Of a stretch of 64,000 bases of DNA, positions 11,101 to 21,470 are shown one piece after another. This DNA comes from Erythrocercus mccallii (taxonomy: Eukaryota; Chordata; Aves; Passeriformes; Dicruridae). The notes under the pieces are model-generated. The model had not been told where the DNA came from. It did not search any database and saw nothing but the letters and a program-made list of their open reading frames with translations. The position numbers and the translations under genes were made by a program. The stretch covers positions 434,001 to 498,000 of the forward strand of contig VZRG01000166.1 of assembly GCA_013397435.1 (NCBI GenBank), given 5' to 3'. Position 1 is the stretch's first letter. Each line of letters begins with the position of its first letter.

Positions 11101-13589
11101 AGGCTCATGAATCCAGTACTCATGTCCAAATTCAGCTGCCTGATGGGTGGGGGAAAAAGCCTCATCTTGCATGAAGACTTACTTGCAGTTGGTCAGATCC
11201 ATAGGGGCAATGACGGATACCTGTCCTGAATATAACCCTTCCTAAATATTAGTGATCCTTCAGTCCACAGAGAATCTTCAAAGGCAGGAAATGGGACAGA
11301 GAATACAATTTGTATCCCTGTTTCTGTTTTTGGCATAGACACACAAAAAGCCTATAAAGCACATATTTATAGCAAAACGCATTAAGCTATAGCCAGAGAA
11401 AGACATAGACTGGTTATTACAAAAGGTGAGATACACTGTAAGTATTTAACACAGTGCAGTTTATCCCAATAAAGATTTATCTTTTCTCTGACCTTTCTAG
11501 CTGACATGTGAAATCCTATTAAGAAACTGTGTCAAAAGAACAAGTCTGTTAGGAGCATTGTTTGTTTTAACTGAAATATATGGTGCACATCTGACCCAAG
11601 CAGAGAAAGCAAAGTTCTACGTTATGCAATGCACCTGAGAAGAGAGTTTCTAGACCTCAGTCACTGCAGGAAGACAGGGCCATTATCTTAGTGGTGAAGT
11701 CTGTTTTTGTCCTTCGAGAAATAAAAAAATGAGCTAGCCAACTACATATGAGCTGGATTTAGGTTGCCAACCCTTGACTTGGTGTTGACAGAAGCTGGGA
11801 AAAGGAGGAGGAGACTTTCTTGGCTTGAATTGTATGTCCTGCCAAAGCTATTTTGAAGCTAAGTTGGAAATTTCCTTACGACACCATATGTGATAACAAA
11901 AGTGACCTTATAGGCAAAATATTTGACTTGCTGCTTCAGGAACCCACACAGCTGTTCTTATAGCTCAGTATAAAGAGCAAAAGAAAGAAGGCAGTGTATC
12001 ATACTCTGCAGGACTGCACAATGCTATGAAGACTTAAATATATTTAGTCATACATCACCCATACGCAGTACCAAGGCACCTTGGATAAAATATCTAGTAT
12101 ATTCTTCATTCCTTTCTTCTTTTTCCTGATCTTTTTATGTGATCCTCCATCAAATTAGAGAAGCAAAGAGAAATGGCCCTTTTAGCAAGAGCAATACAGT
12201 CTAATTTGGGGCCAGTAATACTAAGCTGAAAAGTGTCCCTTGCAGCATTAATTTTTAAGTTGCTCTGTAAATGCAGGGAGTATTTTCTTCACTTCAGCTT
12301 CTTTTGTCTTCACATATTATTATGCCTGATCAGGATATCACTGTTCCTTCTCCTTAAGAGCAGGGCACTGAAATGAGATGGCTGGTACAGCTGGCTCAGG
12401 AGCTGGGCTGCCCTAACCAGCACAGCCCGGTGAAGCAGGAGTGACGGAAGCAGAAACACTTGGCACCTGACAGAGGAGCTGCCATTGCCTGAGTCCAACC
12501 CATCCCCACTGCCATCTACAGCACAGCTCCATCAGTCCCTGGTACAGGCCACAGATTTTAAATTACAGTAGAGCTGGCACTGGCTAATGCTTTTGCTTCC
12601 ATGTGAAGAACAGTTTGGTGACCTCAAACCGTTCTCTGAAATAGAATCCACACAGCACAGAGTAACATCTAATTGGGCAGTCTAAGGGCAGACTATGTAT
12701 ATTTATCACTGTACAGAGAGGTTTTTCTATTAACCCCAGGGATAGCCCATGGCAGATGACTTTTCAACAACTGGAAGAGCAGTGTGAGAAAGCTTGTTGC
12801 TCTTCTCTAGGGCCTGTTTGGTACTGGTTCTGTGGCTGGACAGAGGGATCAGTGTCAATGGTACCTTTCCTTCTCTTTTCAGAGAAAGAAATGCTAAAGT
12901 TCAGTCAATAAAGGCTGCTGAGGCCAGTCAGGCAGCTTTGGTCAAGCACTAAACTTGGAAGTCTTTTCTCCCAAGGGCTTCCCTTTTTGTCTCTAAAACA
13001 AAGGAAAGTGAAATTAAAATAAGAAATGCTGACTATATAGTAGTGCGTTATGAGACTAAGCCAGCTGTTGCACAGATATTGTCATTTTTGTAGCCCAGAC
13101 TGGTCAGACTGAAGGCAAAGCCTAATTCTTCCTACCAAACCTGTTGCTTTTGATAGCTAGACTGGGTGATATATGCTAGCACGATATTCTTTAGCCCCGT
13201 GAACCTACACGCACGATAGGAAGTCTGGGCTTCCAACAATATATAAGGGCTGAAACCCTTACTAGCAAAAAAGACTACTGGGAGTAGTTTGACTAACTCT
13301 ATTATTCAGCTACTCTTTCATTAGGTGCTTAGTTACTTTTAACACTTCCAAAAGTGCAGAAAGTTATTTACAAAAGATTCAAGCTTTAGCAAAGATGCCC
13401 TCCAGCCCTGAACTTACAGCTATTCATGCACTAGTGTTTTAATGAAAGCCAGGCCAAGTATCTAACAGGGCTGGGGTGAGGCAGTTGTGGGGGGTGGTTT
13501 ATATTAAAATGCAATACAGCACCAAAGACAGTGATAGAGACTAAACAAGAGAAAAGTCTTCCCTCCCTGCACTCATTCAGCAAGCACAT
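8187..13589. other. Non-coding stretch, no gene seen
   Basis: About 5.4 kb without an exon or repeat that I can support. Short low-complexity T/C runs occur at 10490-10530. A GC-richer patch at about 12310-12540 carries a short minus-strand frame with no recognisable family. Ordinary intergenic or intronic DNA is the simplest reading. Confidence 0.45.
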
Positions 13590-13900
13590 GGAAATAATTG
13601 TTGGCCCAGAGACACGTATCCATAATTCCCATTGTGCTTCGAGAGCCAGCACACCAGCCCTGCGCACCCTTACAGAGCGCCGAGAGTATTGGAATGCAAA
13701 TCCGCACACCCGAGCATCGGGATTTGCGTAGCCAGTGTTCTCACAATGAGCAACATTATCAGTCAGAACAAGGCTCCTAGACCAGGTCAGCAGCCATGGA
13801 GCTTGCAGGAGCTCATCAGCATGGGAAAGACTTGTAAGCGAAGCAGCTCTCCTGTCTTTAAAATAATTGATTTACTATTCATGTCTGATGAAGCCTGAGT
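13590..13900. promoter_or_regulatory. Candidate regulatory block with octamer motifs
   Basis: This block has more CpG than its neighbours and contains a perfect octamer ATGCAAAT at 13694-13701. A one-mismatch octamer lies in inverted orientation at 13722-13729. Octamers are bound by POU-domain factors. Several overlapping open frames cross it, but none resembles a known protein. The regulatory role is inference. Confidence 0.25.
13694..13729. repeat. Nested hairpin: inverted octamers around a short stem
   Basis: The outer arms are atgcaaat (13694-13701) and atttgcgt (13722-13729), pairing over 8 positions with one G-T wobble. Inside is a second perfect 5-bp stem, cccga (13709-13713) with tcggg (13717-13721), closed by the 3-base loop gca. 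The two stems are coaxial on the right side and separated by seven bases on the left. Confidence 0.6.
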
Positions 13901-14221
13901 TTAATCCAGTGTGCTAAAATAAGGAGATGCTTGTTGAAACAAGCAAGGGCTACTCGTAAAATTCAATAATGTGTTGTTGATATTTTGATAGACATTAGTT
14001 TTTAAAAGTTCATAGGTAGTTCAAATAAAATTGTGTGCTGCTTTTGAGTAGCTCATAAAATGACCAAAGCCAAGAAGTTGCTTCTAAGAGCTGTGTCAAG
14101 GAACTGAAGGCTCAAAGCTATGTGCCATGATAAGTTTTTTCTCTGCGCATGAGCCAGACCACTTGAGGTGACAAAAGCAAGTGGGTAGGTGACAGGGCTG
14201 GGGAGAGGAGCAGTGATGGAG
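13901..14221. other. Non-coding stretch
   Basis: AT-rich sequence passing into a moderately GC-rich patch. Nothing specific is recognised, and minus-strand open frames overlap each other without family resemblance. Confidence 0.4.
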
Positions 14222-14241
14222 CTGGCAGGAGCTCCTGCCAG
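14222..14241. repeat. Perfect 20-bp palindrome
   Basis: The sequence ctggcaggagctcctgccag equals its own reverse complement over all 20 bases, with GAGCTC at its centre. It stops pairing at the next base on each side. A spacer-free palindrome of this length could be a dimer protein-binding site or a small cruciform. I know of no specific factor for it. Confidence 0.85.
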
Positions 14242-16399
14242 GAAACGTGCTGTCCGAGCTTTCCTCTTTTTCCACCACATATGTGTGACAGCCAGCAGTA
14301 GGTCTGCATCTCCAGCCCCAACAGCATTGCTTTCTGACCCCACTGCTGTATGTCATGACTGCATTGGTAACTCACACACCAGGCTGCCACACTGCCTGAC
14401 ACTGTGAGAGAGGAGAAACACAGAGTCACTAGAAAATCAAGTGCCGTGGACCCAGCTACATGAATCAAAACATAAAATTCCACAGACTGTTTTATCATTT
14501 AGGTTCAAAATCAAACATTTAATAGACTGAGATTAAATTTTGGGCTGGGGGCATGGAGGATTATTGCTAAGATTACTGCTTGGACTTGAATTAAGGTTCT
14601 GGAAAATACTCAGATTTACAGTTGTTGCAAATACTCAAGGGGTGTGTGAAAGTCAGCACTTTCACATTCAACAGGATCTCTCAAACTGGGACCCTTTACT
14701 CACACTGGAAAAACAGGTGGCACTTGGGAGGGCACCATAACAATAACTAATGGAAACAGAAGATTCATGCTGTGGCCCAGACTCTTTTGTGCTTATTTGA
14801 GGAAGAGATTAATTTAGACTTTTAGCTCTGCAGTTTTTCTAGCTCTGGGATAAAACTAGAAAGGTCATCCACAAAATGGCTTTGCTAAATTCAGACTAAT
14901 GACTCGAGACAGTCCATAAACTAGATAGATTCACAGTAGGTGCATGTGAAAGGTATCAGTAGAAGACTGAAAAACTGCTTTTCACAGAAATGTAGAAATA
15001 ATTCCTAGACTTACAGGGAAAAAAATCAATTTTGAACTAGAATTCTGCTTTCAATGTTCCTTTTCATATCACACCATTTCAAAACAAAAATTAAAACCTG
15101 GAAGAAATCAGTTAACACCATATATATATTTATATAACACTATAGAATTTTGAAATTACTATACTGAACTAGGTGCATGTGGAGATATAAAAATAAAAAC
15201 ACTGATGCTTTTTATCAGAAAACAACACAGGAAATTAATAATGTAAGGTTTTATCATCCTTCCTGAAAATAGAAGAAACAGATGTCCCAATGAACTCTTC
15301 TGGTAACTTTCTGACATGGAGACCATTTTCAATAACTAAGAAGCAAAAGCAGGGTCCAGCTGTTTGATTTCTCCCACATTTCTCCCTGCTTTGCTTTTAC
15401 TGCTGTTGCCTCACTCTCTAGAGATCATAAATTGGGGCTGTTTATAGCTTAGAGCTCATCAGTGCTGTAAGTTTTCTTGACACAGGGTTCCAAGGGATGG
15501 TTTTCCCATATCCTTCACAACCCTCTCTAATTGGTGTGGCACTATGACTTGAAAACAATAAAATAAAAAATTACCGTACAAGAAATATTGTTGCATTTCA
15601 ACAGGATCTACAAATTGAGTCACCATTAGGATTTAGCTGTCAAAAAATGATCCCAGAACCAAAAAGAGCTCTGACCCTAAAGCTGTGGTCTTAAGACAGC
15701 ATGATTGCATACATTTCAGGGCACACTGTCAGGCTGTTTGCTCAGAAGCACTGAAACTCCAGCCTCTGCTGACATGCTAGTGCCCTTACAAACGATTTAT
15801 TGTACTTTCTGCTGTTTACAAACAGCACATGCAACCAGCCAGGATTCAGCCTGTGTGGAGAAACAGATTAGTAAACAATATCGTTGATTGTGCCCCAGTA
15901 GTTGTAGAAGAAGTTGAAAAAGAATTAGCAGGTAAAGTTCTACTAATGATAATGCAGTTTTGTTACCTGCAATCAAAGTTTAAAAAATAATCAAAAAACA
16001 GTCACAGTTCAGTCTGTGATTTCTTCTTCATTTCCTAGATAAAATATTCTGCACTCGACCTTTGAGTGGTGATTGAAGGTCTACTCTCACAGTCTACATG
16101 TATGACAAAGGGAACATCACTCCTGAAAAAGCATGTATGTCTTGGGTTTGTCCCCTCTGCCACATGCAGGCAGCACAGCTAATCTGCAGCGCTGGACAAG
16201 CTCCAACTGGGCCCAGTAATGCTACACCTGGCACAAGGATGTGGAACACCTCCCCTAGAGAGCACCGAGGTGTGAGGAATTGCAGCATTCCTTCCTCACC
16301 ACTGTTTCCTTCCACAATTATTTTTTTTTTGGTGCCAAAGGTGTGAATGTTAACCAGCAATTTCAGCTGTATGTTTTTGTAGCTTTCTAGGTCTCCTTC
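14242..16399. other. Non-coding stretch
   Basis: No gene or recognisable repeat. There is an AT-rich low-complexity run of TA steps near 15120-15145. Short open frames occur on both strands, for example around 14118-14498 on the minus strand. None has recognisable domains. Confidence 0.45.
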
Positions 16400-16970
16400 A
16401 CCACAAGTTCATTCAGAGATGAGTGTCATTGCTGTCACTACACTTCCAAGATGTTATTGTCTTCTCTAGGCTCAGGCTTAATGCCTGTATAGACTGCAAG
16501 TCATAGCAAAGGTATTTGAGTCACTGTTTGTTTTACCAGCTATCAAAACCTTTTAAGGAGCAAGATGGGTTAAAAAAATAATGTAACGAGCCATTAGCAA
16601 GTCTTTTCCTCTCTCCCACCCCTAATCTGCAGAATAGAGACCACTAAACCACGCTGCAAATTAACTGTAATGAAAAAGTTGGGGAAGGGGGAGACAGAGA
16701 ATCAAAACATTAAAAATCCACTCTGAGCTTCAGAAAGGTCATTTCTCAAAGGGCTATTGACATTGGTGAGGAAAGAAAACACATCAGTGTTTTAAGGGGT
16801 CAAACAAACATTTTCTAGACGAATATTAGGTGTCCATTAATGTCTCTCTCTGTGTAGTCCACCGTAGTACCTATCCTATAGTTATCCTGTTACCGAAATG
16901 AAGGGGGAGAGAGACAGAAAGAGAGAGAGATTTTCTTTTTAATTCGCTTTGCACTCTGATGGTTCAAGAC

Positions 16971-17034
16971 AATAAAAAAAAAAAAAAAACAACCCCCAAA
17001 AAAACAACAACAACAAAAAAAAAACCACACCACT
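16971..17034. repeat. A-rich low-complexity tract with CAA units
   Basis: Long A-runs interspersed with C, including several CAA units. Birds lack active L1-type poly(A) retrotransposition on any scale, so I read this as simple sequence rather than a retrogene tail. No processed gene copy is visible next to it. Confidence 0.8.
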
Positions 17035-17059
17035 TTTCTGGCTCTTTTGAATGAATGGT

Positions 17060-17073
17060 CAAAGGTACCTTTG
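17060..17073. repeat. Perfect 14-bp palindrome with inverted CAAAG/CTTTG
   Basis: The sequence caaaggtacctttg is its own reverse complement. Each half contains CAAAG/CTTTG, the core read by SOX and TCF/LEF HMG-box proteins. The composition is suggestive of a paired HMG site, but that is inference. It sits about 35 bases before the TAATCT pair at the CpG-island edge. Confidence 0.6.
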
Positions 17074-17094
17074 CGGCTCCTTCACAGGGTGAAC

Positions 17095-17530
17095 TAATCT
17101 GTGACAAGTGTAGCTAATCTGATAAGGCGGCCGCATGTGCGCTAATGTGCTAATATGGGGGATTGAGAGCAGCCAGCGCTCGGGAAACACCTCCTCTTCC
17201 CAAACCGGGCCTCGCCTGCAATAGCCCTGGCAACATATGCGCATTTTAACACCCGCTTAACGGGGACACAATGCGGTGGCCTTTGTTGCGCGACGCCGAG
17301 GCGCGATTCCCGCGGTGGGAATTTCTGCCTCACAGGCGGCATTCTTTCCATTCTTTCGCAGGGGCTGCAGGGGCTGGCGGCCCGGCACGGCCCCGAGCGA
17401 GGCTGGGCCGAAAGGGTGCGCGCACCCACTGTGCCAAAGGAAAGCTCCTCCGCTTACTCCCGTGCTGCAGACCTGGGTATTTCCATCATGCGTCCCGGGC
17501 AGAGAGAGAAAGAGGCAGAAAAAGGTGGGA
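17095..17530. promoter_or_regulatory. CpG-island-like block with a NotI site
   Basis: By hand count about 33 CpG occur in roughly 420 bases, against very few in the flanks. A GCGGCCGC octamer lies at 17127-17134. The left edge has two TAATCT motifs exactly 20 bases apart (17095-17100 and 17115-17120), a GATAAGG, and two more TAAT cores at 17143 and 17151. TAATCT/C is the core bound by bicoid-class homeoproteins (OTX, PITX, CRX). Open frames of about 90-108 residues run in both directions, as expected of GC-rich DNA, and none is recognisable. A promoter of an unannotated transcript, an alternative promoter or an orphan island are all possible. Confidence 0.55.
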
Positions 17531-18218
17531 AGGAGGGAGGAGTTGGTTTAAACATGTTGGGGTAAAATCAGCTCCTAGATTATGGTGCTTTATCTAAGAG
17601 GTTGACACCAGTTTGTAACGTTGTGATATGCTCTGTTTTATAGATTTCCTTTAGAGGGGAATTCTTAAGTTTTCCACTGTAAAGACTAAATGACATTTTC
17701 TTGTCCCCCTGATTATTTTGCTGCACTCTCAGGAAAATCTGTGTGAGAGAGGATTAGCAATTTACTTTTAGTCCAGACCGTGCAATAGGGAAGGGGACTT
17801 TGTGGACATCTCAAGAGACAGGCTATCAAGAGACTTCAACACTGGTCATAGCTGTGGTGCCTCTCTGGACAAAGAGATATGTGCCCTGCAGACTGCTCTG
17901 GATCCTCCTCAGTTCCCAATGTTCCTTTGTTTTCAGATATCCCACAGGTGTCCCTAATCCAAAATGGATACAAGAGTGTGAACCAATGTTTGTCTGGAGA
18001 AAAAAATCTACTCAGGGAGGGAAAGATTGCTAACAACATCTTGTGAGTGGAGAACACACCAGGGCTTACCAGCCACACTTGTGAGTGTGCCTTTGTCTGC
18101 TTTCTGCTGTGGCTGGTGTCAAAACAGCACAGTTGCCATGAGCTTGACAAAAGCACCCTGACAATAAAAAAGCACAAACCAAAATACAGAAAATTCCCTT
18201 TAAACTGATGGGCAAAAC
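17531..18218. other. Non-coding stretch
   Basis: Returns to AT-rich composition after the CpG island. Short frames on both strands between 17800 and 18177 have no recognisable domain. No polyadenylation or splice arrangement can be supported from sequence alone. Confidence 0.4.
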
Positions 18219-18243
18219 TTTTTTTTTTTTTTTTTTTTTTTTT
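18219..18243. repeat. T25 homopolymer
   Basis: Twenty-five consecutive T. It abuts the 5' side of a CR1 fragment that begins within about 20 bases. CR1 does not use a poly(A) tail, so the tract is likely a pre-existing or independently expanded simple repeat. Confidence 0.9.
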
Positions 18244-18257
18244 ACCATGAAGGAGAC

Positions 18258-18427
18258 CAAGGTGACTGGAGCAAGTTGCTCAGAGAGGTTGTGGAGTCTC
18301 CTCTAGTTGAAGACAAAACCTAAGAGGACAATGTCTTGGGCAAGTTGCTTTAGTTGACCCTGCCTAAACCAGGTTGGTTGAGGTGATCTTCAGAGAGCTC
18401 TTCAATCTCTGCTGTTCTGTCACTCCA
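18258..18427 (+). mobile_element. CR1 LINE 3' end, 5'-truncated
   Basis: The sequence matches the familiar CR1 3' region in the plus orientation. It runs through the segment reading like 'gcagagaggttgtggagtctcc' (here with substitutions), then the translation-end region, then the 3' untranslated tail with 'ggtgatcttcagaga' and the terminal 'ttctgt' unit near 18415-18422. CR1 is a non-LTR retrotransposon whose copies are usually cut short at the 5' end, as here: only about 170 bases remain. Divergence from the family pattern is substantial, so it is an old, immobile copy. The exact subfamily and limits need an alignment; edges are good to about 10-15 bases. Confidence 0.8.
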
Positions 18428-21400
18428 AGAGCTCAGCCTATTCCCCATCCATAAGTTCCTTAAAGAGTTATTTTGTTTGACTGACAACACCATGACAAAG
18501 ACAAAACAACACCAATATTAGCTCCTTTACTATCAAACAATATTCCTGCTTTATCACAATAAAAAAAGTAAAACTCTAGGGACACCTCAGCTACACATAT
18601 GTCCTCAGAAAAATGCTCATCCAGAGCAACTAAGATTCAGAGCATTTTGGTCCAAGACACAGAACCAACTTGGTTGAGTATTCCCATAAAAGCACAATGG
18701 TTTTAAAGTTGCAGTCTTTTTAGCCTTCTTCCATTTAAATCATATTCCCACATCAGCCACAGACAGGTAGCAGAGCTGAAAGAAGTGAGATTCATCAAAC
18801 ACTGAGTAGAGTGTTTGGGATCCACGTAAAACAATATTATCCCAGCTACTCAACTTGGATGATTTTTCTCAGCTCTCTGAAAGCATTATGAGCAAGAATA
18901 ACTGTGGCACATTTCTAAATATGTAAATGGACAAATCTTATTTATTCCTTTCCACTTTGTTGAATTCAGCGATACTATTTTATGTCTGAGTTTTGAACGC
19001 ATAACAATTGACCCCTACTGAACAGTGACGATGTTTCCTCTCAGAGGAAGTCCTGAGGGAAGGAAGGTCCCGCATAAACAAACTTCCACTCAGTACAATA
19101 GACTAGCCCACGAATGTGACCATTTTTTCAGGGCATGGGTGAGGCTGACACTCTCTTCCTGCTCATGTAGTCCAGGGCTTATCGCAGTCCTGTTTCCCTG
19201 TAATTTAAATGCTTGCATACTTGTACTTCATTTGTATTTTTCCTCACACAGTGCAGATGTATCCCATTTTCCTGTTGCTGTGGAACACAGCCACAATTTC
19301 CAACCATGTTACATAAATGACCATCTGTGTTAAAAAAAAATGCTGATGCACAAGATTGCAGTGTGAGAATTTTAGCTAGCTAGCAAAATTTAGGTTATTA
19401 ATACTTCTGACACTTCCTGACAATAAAGGCAAAATGCAGTGTTCCCTCTGTTTTAGCATGCTGCAGTTGTGTGACAGACAGCCACGGTCGCTGCATGTAG
19501 GGAAGAATCTCCAGGGAAAAGTTAAATAAAACTTAGTTGGCTGTGCCTAGCTTTCCTTTAGCTTTTCAGCGTACTAAAGACAGACTAAACTAATCAAAAG
19601 TTATTATACTGATAGAGTGGTATCTAATTACCTGTAACTAAAGAAGAATACTAAGATTTCATTAGCATGTTTTTGGCATCTTTGCATTTGCTGGCTCCCA
19701 GAATCAACAGTGCTGGAAATATTGAAATCCATGGCACAGATCTCTGCAAGGAGCACAGCAGTTGGAATAGTAGATGGTGGCAGTAGTAAATTGCCAGTGC
19801 TCCTGTAGATGGTCATAAGAGGAAATAAAGATCCTCAGTGACTTTCACAGATACATGGTGAAGTTCCAAGTGCTAGAGGGGCACAAGGCTGGAATTTTTG
19901 TGATCACTCCAAGACTGACACTTAGTGGGTGCCTCATCCTCTTCAAAGTACTGCTGTAGCAATCTTTCCTTTTCTCTGCCTCTGACTCCTCGTCCTGTGG
20001 CCACTCATCTCGCACAGTGAGTCTCTGTTCTTTTCTGAAGTGTCACCCTGCCCAGATAGCCACAGCTATCCACTGGCTCCATATCAGATTTCACTTTCCC
20101 CTACCTTCCTGATTTCTGTACATTCTCCTAGTTTGATTTAAAGTTCCCTTCAATCCACCTTGCTATTTTGAAACTTAAAAGCCACAGTGACCCAAGTTAA
20201 ACCTTTCCAGGATAATGGATTAAGAGTGAAAGTGCATGTTTTCTCAGGGTTTTGTCTATCTTCAGCAAACACTGCACTATTTTGTTTGAAATTGTGGCAA
20301 AAATGAAAGGGCTGGCACACATAACAAATGGATAAAGTTTGTGAAATCTATACACCAGAATCAGATGTGCTTGGGTAACCTTAATGACTTGTTCTGATAG
20401 GCACACACGGTAATATACACACCCAGTCTTCTGATAGTCATGCCTGAAGTACCCGCACAAAATCAGCCTATTCATGCACCAACAAGCAAAGGTGTGTACA
20501 AAACAGAACTCTGGGTGTTGCATGTATCTGGCTTTCTCCAATGTGCACTTTGCACATACACTTATTCTACTGCTCTTAAAAAAACACTTTGGAAGTATCT
20601 GTGCTCACTCACATGTAACTTCTGAGTCCTTTTAGCTCCAACCCTTGAGGACCCATGAAATAGTTTTCAACCCCCTGTCAGAAAGTTTTTCTAGGGATAC
20701 TTTCTACTGTTGATTTCTGTGAGCTGCAGAATGGAATTTTGTTCATTCATAAATAGAAGAAACAGGCAGACACACATTAATAATAGATTAATAATAATTA
20801 CAAACAGTACACAGAGCAGAGCAAATCTAGCAATCTAGGGAAAATGAATAAAAACAATGAGGTTTTCTTTACCAGTAAAATTCAAATTTCATTTAATTTG
20901 ATTTTTTCCCTTTTCTCATATATTTTTCCTCTATACAGAAAATTTTGCTTTGTAGTGCAAAGAAAAGAATGTGAATGAAAAGTACATATTTCACATAAAC
21001 AAATATGATCACACGAGAGACAAGTAATATGAGTTTCTCAAAATTTTAGGCACATCTCCTCTTTGCAAATTAGGCCATATTTCCTCTGAATTTTACAGAA
21101 TTGGTTACACAAGTTTCTCCAATTTTCTCGGTAGCCACTGCAAACTGCATATCATAACCCTAAGAAATTCTGAGAAATCAAAGCACCTACAAAACAACTG
21201 CTTCGTTATTATTTTGAGTAAAATCAAACATTCTCAGTATGCAGGTCTGGAAAAACAATGAATGCAAATGCCACATTCAGCCACTCACTTTTAGTCCAGA
21301 ATGCATGTTTTTCTGTCAAAGGACTGTACATGTTATATAATCCTTAGCTCCTTCAGGATTTTAATCTGCCGTGAAGCATATGGTAAAAAGGTAAGTGTTC

Positions 21401-21432
21401 CTTAGAATCATTAACTTGCCTAAAGCAATGTG
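18428..21432. other. Non-coding stretch
   Basis: Three kilobases with no gene or recognised repeat. A short near-palindrome built on GCTAGCTAGC sits near 19374-19383 with AATTTT/AAAATT flanks. Short open frames at 19025, 20197 and elsewhere show no family features. Confidence 0.45.
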
Positions 21433-21470
21433 GATGTTCTTTATTTCTTTCTTGAAAGACAAAGAACATC
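21433..21470. repeat. 10-bp perfect inverted repeat with inner stem
   Basis: Arms at 21433-21442 (gatgttcttt) and 21461-21470 (aaagaacatc) are exact reverse complements. Between them tcttt and aaaga can pair as an inner stem around 21446-21459, giving a two-part hairpin of 38 bases. It is shorter than a usual microRNA precursor. Confidence 0.65.

Larger units (their letters stand above)
16400..17094. promoter_or_regulatory. Candidate regulatory block beside the second CpG island
   Basis: Non-coding sequence upstream of the 17.1-kb CpG island. It has homeodomain-like cores (TAATCT at 16623-16628, CATTAG near 16592, AATTAAC near 16660), a GA-rich run at about 16908-16930, an A-rich tract at 16971-17034 and a 14-bp palindrome at 17060-17073. 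Function is inferred from clustering only. Confidence 0.2.

Noticed and set aside
16971..17034. A-rich tract as the tail of a processed pseudogene
   Set aside because: No gene-derived sequence lies beside it, and the CAA-type interruptions are typical of simple repeats.
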